This document shows positions 25,042 through 33,589 of a stretch of DNA of 64,000 nt, piece after piece. Numbering within the stretch: the first letter of the stretch is position 1; every line of letters begins with the position of its first letter. Source of the DNA: Allobosea sp. CRIB-10 (GTDB lineage: Bacteria > Pseudomonadota > Alphaproteobacteria > Rhizobiales > Beijerinckiaceae); assembly GCF_900112185.1 (NCBI RefSeq), contig NZ_FOKP01000025.1, positions 1-64,000 on the forward strand, given 5' to 3'. Position numbers and translations under genes: made by a program. Below the pieces are notes generated by a model. It had not been told where the DNA came from, searched no databases, and was given only the letters and a program-made list of their open reading frames with translations.

Positions 25042-25319
25042 CGCGCCTCGCGCCCGACAGGCCATCCCGCCGCAGCCTTGCCGCGACCTCGTGGCGGTTC
25101 TGGGGCCAATGGCACGAAGCAGCGCCCCGTCGTCAAGCTTTTCGCCGATCCGGCCCGCTCGCATCTTCCTTTCGTCATCGCCTTGCGGCAGGGTCTGCGC
25201 CGACTTCCCATCGGAAGCGAATTCGCCGCGCCGCCGGCGAATCCGCCTCTGACGCCGCCAATCGGAGCTTGGCCCGGGTTATGCGCCCGCGGGCCTAGAC
25301 GATGCTTCAGGAGACCATC

Positions 25320-27224
25320 ATGACGATTTTGCCCGGCCGACGCCTCGCCAGCTCCCGGCCGCTGACCACGGCGGGGCTCCTGCTGCTCCTCCTGGCCAAT
25401 CCCGCCGCCGCGGCCGACTTCCAGCTCGACAATCTGAAGCTCGACTTCGGCAAGTTCGTCGTGTCGATCCCGAAGCTCGACGTGAAGGGCACGCCGCTCG
25501 ACCGCGACAGCTTCCGCGCGCTGCTTCTGTCGAGCACGAGCGGTGCTCCGGCGGGTGGCGTCGCCGGCGCGATCGCCGGAGCGAGCCAGGCGGTGCAGCC
25601 CGCCGATAGCGCGATCACACGCCTCGGCAAGCTCAACGCCAGCGAGATCAGCGCGCCGACCCTGGTGATGGAGCAGACTTTCGGCCCGCAGAAGCAGGTC
25701 ACCACCTACCGCAACATCAAGTTTTCCGACATCCGCGAAGGCCGGATCGGGCGCGGTGAATCCAGTGACGGCACGATCAAGGTCGAGGGCGCGGCCACCG
25801 GGCCGATGAACGGCGAGATCAAGCGCACCAGCTTCGAAGTGCTCGACCTGATGCAGATCGCCCGCATCTTCGGCGAGAAGGCCAAGCCCGGCGAGACCGC
25901 GCCGCTGCAGCCGATCATCGGCAAGATCGACCAGGACGGCTATGTCCTCGACCTCGGCGAGCAGGGCAAGATCACCGCCGGCAAGGCTTCGATGCGCGGC
26001 TTCAAGGCACGCGTCGCCTCCGAGCCGATGGGCGAGCTCCTGACCCGCATCGCGGAGCTCAGCGATGAATCGGAGAAGGCCGCGCGCAACCTCAACAGCA
26101 AGGAAGACCCGGCGGTCAGCGACGCGCGCGACCGCAAGCTCCTCGTCGCCATGGCCGAGATCTTCGACGCCGTCGACTATGGCAGCGGCGAGATCCGCGA
26201 CATCGTGATGTCGCTGAAGACGCCGCCCAAGCCCGGCGCCAAGGCGGAGCCGGTCGACATGCGCTTCTCGCGCATCGCCTTCGGCGAGGACGCGCCCGAA
26301 AAGTCGGGCGTTTCCATCGAGGGCCTGCAGTTCGAGGGAGGCGGCGCCAAGGGCGTCGTCGGCCTCATCGGCTATTCCGGCTTCTCGCTGGAAGGCGTCA
26401 TCCGCGAGGTCAAGGCCGTCGCGGCCTCTGCGGTCGACATCAAGACGCTCGACTTCCGCCGCTTCATCCCGAAGCTGGGCACGGTCAAGATGAGCGGCGT
26501 GCAGATGACGGTGCCGCAGGAGGGCAAGCGCGGCCGCCCGGCCGGCCCGCCGATGCAGGTCGGCCTCGGGAATTTCGAGCTCAAGACTGGCGAGCAGCTC
26601 AACGGCATCCCGACCGACATGACGCTGAGCCTCGACAAGATCACCTTCCCGATCGTCGAAAGCGCCGACAATCCCGCCGCCAAGGACCTTTTGGCGATGG
26701 GCTATCGCACTCTCGACCTCTCGGCGAAGCTCTCCCTCGCCTGGCAGGAGGCGAGCAAGGAATTCGCCATCCGCACGCTCTCGCTCGGCGGCGTCGGCAT
26801 GGCCAGGCTCGACGCCACCGGCACGCTCGGCAATATCGGCAAGGAGGTCTTCACCGGCGATATCGCTCTGGCGCAGGTCGCCCTGCTCGGCGCCACCGCC
26901 AAGAATGTCGAGCTCAAGCTGCAGAATCTCGGCCTCGCCGAGAAGCTGATCGAGAACGAGGCGAAGAAGTCGAAGCGCAAGGTCGAGGACGTCCGGCGCG
27001 AATACGGGATGATGGCGAGCCTCGGCCTCGCCGCCATCCTCGGCCCGTCGGACGGCGCCAAGGCGCTGGCGAACGCGGTCGCCCGCTTCGTCGCCAAGCC
27101 GGGCACGCTGACGGTGAAAGCCACCGCGAAAACGCCGACTGGCCTCGGCCTCGCCGATGTGATCGCGCTCGGCGAGCCGACCGAGATCTTCGAGAAGATC
27201 GACGTCGACGCCACGGCGGAGTGA
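25320..27224 (+). CDS. Large exported protein of unknown function, 634 aa
   Basis: A signal peptide (TTAGLLLLLLANPAAAADF) is followed by about 600 residues rich in alternating strands: repeated motifs of the form F.LDNLKLDFGKF, NIKFSDIREGRI, FSRIAFGED, GLQFEGGGAKG, KMSGVQMTVP and LGNFELKTGEQ. Each sets a hydrophobic strand against a Gly/polar turn, resembling long beta-fold lipid-handling or AsmA-like proteins, but I assign no family. ATG 25320 has AGGAG six bases upstream. Its stop overlaps the next gene start as TGATG, so it is coupled to the O-acetyltransferase. Confidence 0.75.
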   Translation: MTILPGRRLASSRPLTTAGLLLLLLANPAAAADFQLDNLKLDFGKFVVSIPKLDVKGTPLDRDSFRALLLSSTSGAPAGGVAGAIAGASQAVQPADSAITRLGKLNASEISAPTLVMEQTFGPQKQVTTYRNIKFSDIREGRIGRGESSDGTIKVEGAATGPMNGEIKRTSFEVLDLMQIARIFGEKAKPGETAPLQPIIGKIDQDGYVLDLGEQGKITAGKASMRGFKARVASEPMGELLTRIAELSDESEKAARNLNSKEDPAVSDARDRKLLVAMAEIFDAVDYGSGEIRDIVMSLKTPPKPGAKAEPVDMRFSRIAFGEDAPEKSGVSIEGLQFEGGGAKGVVGLIGYSGFSLEGVIREVKAVAASAVDIKTLDFRRFIPKLGTVKMSGVQMTVPQEGKRGRPAGPPMQVGLGNFELKTGEQLNGIPTDMTLSLDKITFPIVESADNPAAKDLLAMGYRTLDLSAKLSLAWQEASKEFAIRTLSLGGVGMARLDATGTLGNIGKEVFTGDIALAQVALLGATAKNVELKLQNLGLAEKLIENEAKKSKRKVEDVRREYGMMASLGLAAILGPSDGAKALANAVARFVAKPGTLTVKATAKTPTGLGLADVIALGEPTEIFEKIDVDATAE

Positions 27225-27928
27225 TGACCCAGTACCCGACCAACAGCCCGGACGCCGATTGGCGTCCGGGTCCCCTCGCCGTCTGGTGGGCTGGTCTCCC
27301 GACCGGCCCGCGCGGTTTTTTCAAACGTTGGGTCAATCCCTACAACCAGACGCGCATCCATCTGGCGAAGCTGCTGGCCCGACGCCCGGGACAGGTCGTG
27401 GTCGGCGCCTTCACCTATGGCCGCCCGAAGGTTCGCTTCCCGGAAAGCGGAGCGCGGCTGTCGATCGGCCGCTACGGCTCGATCGCCGACGGCGTCGAGA
27501 TCCTGCTCGGCGGCAACCATCGCACCGACTGGGGAACGACCTATCCCTTCCCTGCCCTGGCCGATCTCTGGCCGTCGGCCCGCGGCATGAGCGGCTACGA
27601 CGCGACGCGCGGCGACGTCACCATCGGCCATGATGTCTGGCTCGGTTCGCAGGCGATGATCATGTCGGGGGTCACGATCGGCCACGGCGCCGTCGTCGCG
27701 GCGCGCGCCGTGGTGACGCGCGATGTGCCGCCCTATGCGATCGTCGCCGGCAATCCGGCCAGGATCGTGCGCCTGCGCCTGCCGGAGGCGCAGGTCGAGG
27801 CGCTGCTGGCGAGCCGCTGGTGGGAGCTACCGCCGGAGCGCGTTTCGCAGCTATTGCCGCTGTTGCTGTCGGATCGCGTCGACGAGCTCGTCGCGGCGAT
27901 CAGGCCGGCTTCAGCAACCGGCGCTTGA
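27224..27928 (+). CDS. CatB/Vat-related O-acetyltransferase (left-handed beta-helix)
   Basis: A 234-aa hexapeptide-repeat acyltransferase: SIGRYGSIADGVEILLGGNHRTDW carries the catalytic-type His of the xenobiotic/CatB group. The beta-helix coils DVTIGHDVWLGSQAMIMSG, VTIGHGAVVAARAVVTRD and PYAIVAGNPARIVRLR follow. The ATG shares one base with the upstream stop (TGATG). Its last 29 bases overlap the converging acyltransferase-3 gene. Given the glycan genes next door, it more likely acetylates a sugar or surface polymer than an antibiotic. Confidence 0.85.
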   Translation: MTQYPTNSPDADWRPGPLAVWWAGLPTGPRGFFKRWVNPYNQTRIHLAKLLARRPGQVVVGAFTYGRPKVRFPESGARLSIGRYGSIADGVEILLGGNHRTDWGTTYPFPALADLWPSARGMSGYDATRGDVTIGHDVWLGSQAMIMSGVTIGHGAVVAARAVVTRDVPPYAIVAGNPARIVRLRLPEAQVEALLASRWWELPPERVSQLLPLLLSDRVDELVAAIRPASATGA

Positions 27929-28958
27929 GCCCGAGCGCCGGCTTCTCGACCAGATACCAGGACGCCGCGGCGACCAGCAGCGTCACGATCAGAGAGGGCG
28001 CGAACAGCGTCAGCGCCCCGACCGTGGGAAACAACGCGACGAAGGCCTGCTGCACCGGCCAACCATAGAGGTAGACGCCGTAGGACAGGTCCGCCCGCGG
28101 CTCGCTGCGCCAGCGGGTGAGCGGCGGCGCCAGCGCCAGCACCAGCACGCCCCAGGCAGTGACGAGATAGAGCAGCGCCTTGTAGGCCGGCGTCGCCTGC
28201 GACAGGGCAACGACGACAAGCGCGACGGCGAGTCCAGGAAGCGACAACGGCACCTTCTCGCGCCAGAGATAGATCAGCCCGCCGGTCAGGAAGATCAGCG
28301 GCAGGCGCAGCGCGGTCTCGATGCCCTTCGGCCCGTCCGGTGTGAGGATTTCACGCAGGACCGTCGCGACGACCAACGCCGCCCAGAGGCCGAGCACGAG
28401 CCGGCGATGCACCAGCAGGCCAACCAGCCCGGCGACGAGCACGCCGAGATAGCAGAGCGTCTCGTATTTCAGTGTCCAGACCGTCCCCATCGGGAAGCGC
28501 AGCGGGTTGTCGGAGAAGACGCCGGGCAGCGGCGCCGAGCTCTTGAAGCTGGTCAATGTGCCGTTGATGAAGCGCCAGAGCTGCGGGTCGGTAAGATAGG
28601 CGGACAGGCTGAGCTTGGTCAGCGCGCCGCCCATCAGCAGCGCGACCACCAGCGTCGCCGCGATCAGCCCCGGTGCGATGCGCAAGGTCCGGGCGACGAC
28701 ATAGTCGCGCCAGCCGCGCTGCTCATAGCTCATCGTCACCAGAAAGCCGGAGATGGCGAAGAAGCCGTTGACCGCGTGCTCGCCGAGCGTGAAGCCGGTC
28801 GAATGCGCCAGTAGCTCGTCCTCGACCTTGCCGGTGGTGACGCTGAGCGCATGCGAGACGACGACGGCGAGCGCCAGCAACAGCCGCAGCAAGCCGAAAT
28901 GGTTGTGCGGCAGGCCCAGCCCGTCGGCAGCGCTGGCGGCGCGAAGGAAGCCTGTCAC
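27900..28958 (-). CDS. Acyltransferase family 3 membrane protein (OafA-like)
   Basis: A 352-aa integral membrane acyltransferase with about ten spans. It keeps the family start (NHFGLLRLLLALAVVVSH), the conserved His region before GEHAVNGFFAISGFLVTMS, and RTLRIAPGL. Such proteins transfer acyl groups to extracytoplasmic sugars. The start is a GTG overlapping the GT2 stop as GTGA, so it is translated with that gene. Its 3' end overlaps the opposing O-acetyltransferase gene by 29 bases. Confidence 0.88.
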   Translation of the reverse strand: MTGFLRAASAADGLGLPHNHFGLLRLLLALAVVVSHALSVTTGKVEDELLAHSTGFTLGEHAVNGFFAISGFLVTMSYEQRGWRDYVVARTLRIAPGLIAATLVVALLMGGALTKLSLSAYLTDPQLWRFINGTLTSFKSSAPLPGVFSDNPLRFPMGTVWTLKYETLCYLGVLVAGLVGLLVHRRLVLGLWAALVVATVLREILTPDGPKGIETALRLPLIFLTGGLIYLWREKVPLSLPGLAVALVVVALSQATPAYKALLYLVTAWGVLVLALAPPLTRWRSEPRADLSYGVYLYGWPVQQAFVALFPTVGALTLFAPSLIVTLLVAAASWYLVEKPALGLKRRLLKPA

Positions 28959-29857
28959 GCGATGATCTCCGCCTCGTTCAGTCCCTGCCGGGACAGCGCG
29001 CTACGGCCGGCGCGCGCAGCGAGCGCACCGGCGACCGAGCCGGCATGGGCATACATCTTGTCCTGACGCAGGATCAGGCCGTAACCGATTGCCTTGGCGG
29101 CGTTTTCGATGGTCTTGACCCGCCCCGGCACGGGCAATCCCCATTTGCGCGCCACGTGATGCTCCGACCAGGCGAGATGCCAGCGCGCCGTGAAGCGGCG
29201 CTGCGGCGACGGCGCGCTCGACTTTCCGCGGCCGTGCCTGGCGGCGGCACCCTCGACATGAACCAGCGCATGTCCCGCCTCGCGCAGGCGGCGGCAGAGG
29301 TCGTCATCCTCGTAGAACAGGAAGATCGCCGGGTCGAAGCCGCCAAGGCCGAGAAAGACCTCGCGCCGCAGCAACAGGCAGGCGCCCGACAGGAACGGCA
29401 GGCAGGCATCGCCCTCCGGCAGCGTGATCCTGGCCGCCTGGTTGAGATGGTCGGGCGAGAGCAGTGAGCGCGGCTGCAGGAAGACACGGCCCGAGGGCTC
29501 GACGAGACGTGGCGCAAAGGCGGCCGCATCCGGATAGGCCTCGGCGGCCGCCAGCAGGGCCGCTACCGCGCCCGGCTGCACTTCGAGATCGGGATTGACG
29601 ATCAGGATAAAGGGCGTCGCCGCCGCCCGCGCGCCACGGTTGTTGGCGCGGCCATAGCCTTCGTTGCGCGCATTGCGCAGCACCTGCGCCCCGTGCCGCT
29701 CCGCGATCTCGACCGAGGCATCGCCGCTGGCATTGTCGACGACGATGGCTTCGATCCCCTCGCCCGCCAGCGCGGACAGGCAAGCGGGCAGCACCTGCGC
29801 GCTGTCGAAGCTGACGACGATGGCGGTGACGACGTCGATCAACGACCGAACAACCAC
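28955..29857 (-). CDS. GT2 glycosyltransferase (rhamnosyltransferase-like)
   Basis: A ~300-aa family 2 transferase: VTAIVVSFDSA, IVVDNASGDAS, NEGYGRANNRGARAA, LIVNPDLEVQPGA for the donor/metal site, then the SGACLLLRREVFLGLGGFDP and FYEDDDLCRRLREAG acceptor segment. Typical of O-antigen or exopolysaccharide assembly. No ATG is available near the start; candidates are GTG 29857 or TTG 29842, both inside the 3' end of the fic gene. It overlaps the acyltransferase gene by 4 bases. Confidence 0.85.
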   Translation of the reverse strand: MVVRSLIDVVTAIVVSFDSAQVLPACLSALAGEGIEAIVVDNASGDASVEIAERHGAQVLRNARNEGYGRANNRGARAAATPFILIVNPDLEVQPGAVAALLAAAEAYPDAAAFAPRLVEPSGRVFLQPRSLLSPDHLNQAARITLPEGDACLPFLSGACLLLRREVFLGLGGFDPAIFLFYEDDDLCRRLREAGHALVHVEGAAARHGRGKSSAPSPQRRFTARWHLAWSEHHVARKWGLPVPGRVKTIENAAKAIGYGLILRQDKMYAHAGSVAGALAARAGRSALSRQGLNEAEIIA

Positions 29858-30690
29858 CCGAGCGCTGCGATAACCAGAGTCCCAATCAGCCCGACGATGA
29901 CGGGATGGCGTTCAATCCAGTTGACCAAACCTCTGCGTTCAAGCGACGGCAAAATTGGCTTGGCATCGCGGTCCAGGACACCTTCCCGCTGGGCTGCTTG
30001 AATGGCTTCATCGATCTCGGATCTGATATCATCGCTGATATCGTCGGTTCGACCACCAGCGGTTTTGAAAAACCCGACAAGCTGCCGAGCAAGGCAGGTT
30101 TCAAGGAGATTTTCGATAGCCGATACATTAATTATGCCACGACGGAATGCTTGGTCAGCCGCTTCTAGCGCGTGATAATAAGGCTGCTTACCCGCCGCGA
30201 TCTGTTCGGGAATAGTCGGCGTTCCCGGCAGTTCGGTCCGCGTATGAGCGCACAGGATAAGATAACTCACAATCCTGGCTGTTCTGCCATTTCCATCCGC
30301 GAAAGGATGAACCCAATTGGTGCGCCAAAGGATATATGACGCGAGGTGAAGCGCGGACTTGCTTTGCCAATGTGAATTCACGTAATCGCAAAGTTCTTCG
30401 ATGAGAGCCGGCACATCCGCCGCTGGCGGCGGCGTATGCTCGCTCTTCGAAATCGACATTGGTCCCGGCCGGAAGACGCCGGGATACGGACTGATCCGGT
30501 CCATCAATATGCGATGCAACCGCAAAAAAAGGGACGGCTTCAAGCTTGGCGGCTTGGCGCCGAGCCAATCCTGTAACTCATCCATCGCGGCTTTCGTTTG
30601 CCGCAAGGCGTTGAGCGCTTCGAGCTTCGCCTTTTCGTCTGGATCTGTGACCAGCTCAAGCTCGCCGGATTGACTATCTCGGTCAGCCAT
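29839..30690 (-). CDS. Fic-domain AMP-transferase toxin with C-terminal membrane segment
   Basis: A 283-aa protein with the full Fic motif HPFADGNGRTAR at 128-139 (catalytic His128) and the flap region PYPGVFRPGPMSISKSEH. Fic enzymes usually AMPylate target proteins. The protein has no own inhibitory helix; that motif is in the small gene just upstream, making this a class I Fic. The last ~20 residues (VIVGLIGTLVIAALGWLFGR) form one hydrophobic segment, unusual for a Fic toxin and suggesting membrane tethering. ATG 30690 overlaps the antitoxin end by 8 bases. Base composition is AT-richer than the neighbours, a sign of transfer. Confidence 0.88.
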   Translation of the reverse strand: MADRDSQSGELELVTDPDEKAKLEALNALRQTKAAMDELQDWLGAKPPSLKPSLFLRLHRILMDRISPYPGVFRPGPMSISKSEHTPPPAADVPALIEELCDYVNSHWQSKSALHLASYILWRTNWVHPFADGNGRTARIVSYLILCAHTRTELPGTPTIPEQIAAGKQPYYHALEAADQAFRRGIINVSAIENLLETCLARQLVGFFKTAGGRTDDISDDIRSEIDEAIQAAQREGVLDRDAKPILPSLERRGLVNWIERHPVIVGLIGTLVIAALGWLFGR

Positions 30691-30823
30691 GGCTCGACTT
30701 TTCAGCTGCCTTAAGTTTGCGGGCAGCTTCGCGAACCATCTCTTCCGTGACGCGCTCATTTTCGATTTTGGCAGACCCATACGAGAAACTGATACGTTGC
30801 TCCTCGCGTTCGGCGTCCGTCAT
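30683..30823 (-). CDS. Fic antitoxin (class I inhibitory-helix protein)
   Basis: A 46-aa protein, mostly one helix, carrying FSYGSAKIENERVT. SAKIEN fits the (S/T)xxxE(G/N) inhibitor motif that blocks the Fic active site. It overlaps the fic start codon by 8 bases, the normal order of class I antitoxins. ATG 30823 is chosen because AAGG lies five bases upstream; a GTG at 30883 would add 20 residues. The 155 bases upstream are AT-rich and probably hold its promoter. Confidence 0.8.
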   Translation of the reverse strand: MTDAEREEQRISFSYGSAKIENERVTEEMVREAARKLKAAEKSSHG

Positions 30824-30978
30824 TCTGACCTTCGCAGCAACGCCCAGCAGTTTTTTCAGGGCTTGGTTCACGGCCAGCTCCACTTCGAATTTTAGGAATC
30901 GTTTGAACGATCCTACGCAAAAATAATAGCACGGGAATGACGGCGATGTTGGGTCGTTAGGTTCTCAACAGCGGGCCG

Positions 30979-31284
30979 TTATCGGATAGCGGAACCCAAA
31001 TCCAACATTGAGTTCCGAATAGTGTTTCGTTCCCGATCATCGCAGCGGCGCGGCGCGTTGTAGGACTTCACCGCGTAGCTCGCATTGGCGCTGACGAAGC
31101 GGCCGCGCTGCTCGGCCGGCAGGCGCGCTATGATGCGGCCGCGATCGACCCTCAGCCCGCAATCATAGGCGCGCGAGACCTGCGAAGCCGTGAACTCGGG
31201 CGTGCCCGGCATCGGCCCGGTGACGACGCAGCCGGCGAGGCCGACAGCCGCGAGCACGACGAGGCAGGGCTTCAGCGAAGTCAT
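30979..31284 (-). CDS. Small lipoprotein, unknown function (101 aa)
   Basis: Signal peptide with lipobox L-A-G-C (Cys19), then a ~80-residue domain with two further cysteines (YDCGLRVDRG and PRRCDDRER). It starts 6 bases after the stop of a similar small lipoprotein gene and both are on the strand of aspS further upstream. The second domain pattern (basic, paired cysteines, ending RNSMLDLGSAIR) resembles that neighbour's end (RGKMQDVRAG). The pair may have arisen by duplication. No function assigned. Confidence 0.75.
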   Translation of the reverse strand: MTSLKPCLVVLAAVGLAGCVVTGPMPGTPEFTASQVSRAYDCGLRVDRGRIIARLPAEQRGRFVSANASYAVKSYNAPRRCDDRERNTIRNSMLDLGSAIR

Positions 31285-31290
31285 CGACGA

Positions 31291-31662
31291 TCAGAGCGCC
31301 TCGAAGCGACCGGCGCGGACATCCTGCATCTTCCCGCGTAGCGTCGCCCGCTCCTCGCTGGTGCAGGGTTGCGGGCGGACGTCCTGGTTGATCGTTTCGG
31401 CCTCGGAGACCGAGACATAGGCCGAGCGCGCGGCAGCGAGCTGCTCGTCGCTCGCCCCGCGCGCCTTCTCGGCGGCGAGGAAGCGATCCAGCGTCGTGCG
31501 CTGCGGCGAGCCGGCTTTGCAGGCGACGGCGCGCGAGACGGTCGTCGCCAGGGTCGAGGCGCGCCCGGAGGCGGTGTCGGCAGAACCGGCGACGCAGGCG
31601 CCGAGCGGCAGCGCGACGAAACAGGCGAGCAGCAAGGCTCGCCCGGCAGGCAGGAAGGCCAT
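31291..31662 (-). CDS. Small lipoprotein, unknown function (123 aa)
   Basis: The leader ends in a lipobox-like L-G-A-C (Cys23). The mature part has two cysteines (AVACKAG and PQPCTSEER) and a helical centre (LDRFLAAEKARGASDEQLAAA). It begins 7 bases after the aspS stop and is followed 6 bases later by the paralogue-like lipoprotein gene, so all three may share a transcript. The C-terminal CTSEERATLRGKMQDVRAG aligns loosely with CDDRERNTIRNSMLDLGSA of the partner. Confidence 0.75.
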   Translation of the reverse strand: MAFLPAGRALLLACFVALPLGACVAGSADTASGRASTLATTVSRAVACKAGSPQRTTLDRFLAAEKARGASDEQLAAARSAYVSVSEAETINQDVRPQPCTSEERATLRGKMQDVRAGRFEAL

Positions 31663-31669
31663 GGCTCGC

Positions 31670-33478
31670 TCAGCCTTCCTTTTCAGGCAGGTTGACGCGC
31701 AGATGCGCCTCGCGCAGCTGCTTCGGTGTCGCCGGCGACGGCGCGCCCATCAGGAGGTCGACGGCCTGCTGGTTCATCGGGAACAGCGCGACCTCGCGCA
31801 GATTCGTCGCGCCAGCGAGCAGCATGATGATGCGGTCGACGCCGGCGGCCATGCCGCCATGCGGCGGCGCGCCGTACTGGAAGGCCCGGTACATGCCGCC
31901 GAAGCGCTCGATCACCGTCTCCTCGCCATAGCCGGCGATCTCGAAGGCCTTGACCATCGCCTCGGGGCGATGGTTGCGGATGCCGCCCGACGCCAGCTCG
32001 TAGCCGTTGCAGGCGATGTCGTACTGGAAGGCCTTGATCGTTAGCGGATCGTCCTCGACCAGCGACTTGAGGCCGCCCTGCGGCATCGAGAACGGGTTGT
32101 GCGAGAAGTCGACCTTCTTCTCGTCCTCGTTGTACTCGAACATCGGAAAGTCGACGATCCAGGCGAAGGCGAAGGCGTTCTCGTCGATCAGCCCGAGCTC
32201 GGAGCCGACCTTGTTGCGGGCGCTGCCGGCGAATTTGTAGAACTTGTCGGGATCGCCGGCGGCGAAGAAGCAGGCGTCGCCGGCCTTCAGGCCCATCTGG
32301 GCGACGATTCCTGCGACGCGCTCGGGGCCGATGTTGTTGGCGATCGGGCCCTGGCCTTCGCCGCCCTCCTTGACCATCAGATAGCCGAGGCCGGGCTGGC
32401 CCTCGCCCTGGGCCCAGGAGTTCATCCGGTCGCAGAAGGCGCGGCTGCCGCCGCCCGGCGCGGGGATCGCCCAGACGCGGTTCTTCTCGCCCTCGAGAAT
32501 GCGGGCAAAGACCTTGAAGCCCGAGCCGCGGAAATGATCCGAGACGTCCTGCATCTCGATCGGGTTGCGCAGGTCGGGCTTGTCGGAGCCGTATTTGCGC
32601 AGCGCTTCGGCATAGGGGATGCGCGGCCAGTTGCGGGTGACGGACTTGCCCTCGCCGAACTCCTCGAAGACGCCGGCGATCACCGGCTCCATCGTGGCGA
32701 AGACATCCTCCTGCTCGACGAAGCTCATCTCGACGTCGAGCTGGTAGAACTCGCCCGGCAGGCGGTCGGCCCGCGGGTCCTCGTCGCGGAAGCAGGGCGC
32801 GATCTGGAAATAGCGGTCGAAGCCCGCCATCATCAGCAGCTGCTTGTACTGCTGCGGCGCCTGCGGCAACGCATAGAACTTGCCCGGATGCAGGCGGCTC
32901 GGCACTAGGAAGTCGCGCGCGCCTTCCGGCGAGGACGCTGTCAGGATCGGCGTCTGGAACTCGGAGAAGCCGGAGGCCTGCATGCGCCGGCGCAGCGAAT
33001 CGATGACCTTGGTGCGCAGCATGATGTTGCTGTGCAGCTTGTCGCGGCGCAGATCGAGGAAGCGGTACTTCAGGCGGGTGTCCTCGGGGTATTCGAGGTC
33101 GCCGAAGACCGGCAGCGGCAGTTCGGCCGAGGGCCCGAGCACTTCGAGCGCCGTGGCGAAGACCTCGACCGCGCCGGTGGCGAGGTTGGCGTTCTCGGTG
33201 CCGGCGAGGCGCGGCTTGACCTTGCCGTCGATGCGGATGACCCATTCCGAGCGCGCCTTCTCGGCATCGGCGAAGGCCGGCGAATCCGGATCGACTACGA
33301 CTTGGGTCAGGCCGTAATGGTCGCGCAGGTCGATGAAGAGCACGCCGCCATGGTCGCGGATGCGATGGCACCAGCCGGAGAGACGCACGGTGGCGCCGAT
33401 GTCGCTCTCGCGGAGCGCGCCGCAGGTGTGGGAACGGTAGCGATGCAGGGTCACGGGTTCAGCTTTCCGGGCGTCCAT
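31670..33478 (-). CDS. aspS: Aspartate-tRNA ligase (AspRS)
   Basis: Class II synthetase charging tRNA-Asp (and in many alphaproteobacteria tRNA-Asn). The ~602-aa protein has an N-terminal OB-fold (GWCHRIRDHGGVLFIDLRDHYG), motif 2 FRDEDPRADR, the bacterial GAD insertion and motif 3 GVDRIIMLLAG. The ATG at 33478 is used here, but a GTG at 33454 directly before LHRYRSHTCG has a better upstream purine run and matches the usual family start. It is divergent from rnd. Confidence 0.95.
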   Translation of the reverse strand: MDARKAEPVTLHRYRSHTCGALRESDIGATVRLSGWCHRIRDHGGVLFIDLRDHYGLTQVVVDPDSPAFADAEKARSEWVIRIDGKVKPRLAGTENANLATGAVEVFATALEVLGPSAELPLPVFGDLEYPEDTRLKYRFLDLRRDKLHSNIMLRTKVIDSLRRRMQASGFSEFQTPILTASSPEGARDFLVPSRLHPGKFYALPQAPQQYKQLLMMAGFDRYFQIAPCFRDEDPRADRLPGEFYQLDVEMSFVEQEDVFATMEPVIAGVFEEFGEGKSVTRNWPRIPYAEALRKYGSDKPDLRNPIEMQDVSDHFRGSGFKVFARILEGEKNRVWAIPAPGGGSRAFCDRMNSWAQGEGQPGLGYLMVKEGGEGQGPIANNIGPERVAGIVAQMGLKAGDACFFAAGDPDKFYKFAGSARNKVGSELGLIDENAFAFAWIVDFPMFEYNEDEKKVDFSHNPFSMPQGGLKSLVEDDPLTIKAFQYDIACNGYELASGGIRNHRPEAMVKAFEIAGYGEETVIERFGGMYRAFQYGAPPHGGMAAGVDRIIMLLAGATNLREVALFPMNQQAVDLLMGAPSPATPKQLREAHLRVNLPEKEG

Positions 33479-33589
33479 GCGGCCGTGGTCGGGCGCGCAA
33501 GCGGTTTGGCGCCGTAACCACACGCGCGCGGCGCGGTTGTCAAGAACGCCCGCGACATGGCGCGCTTTCATCTGCTAAGAGCGCCGTCC

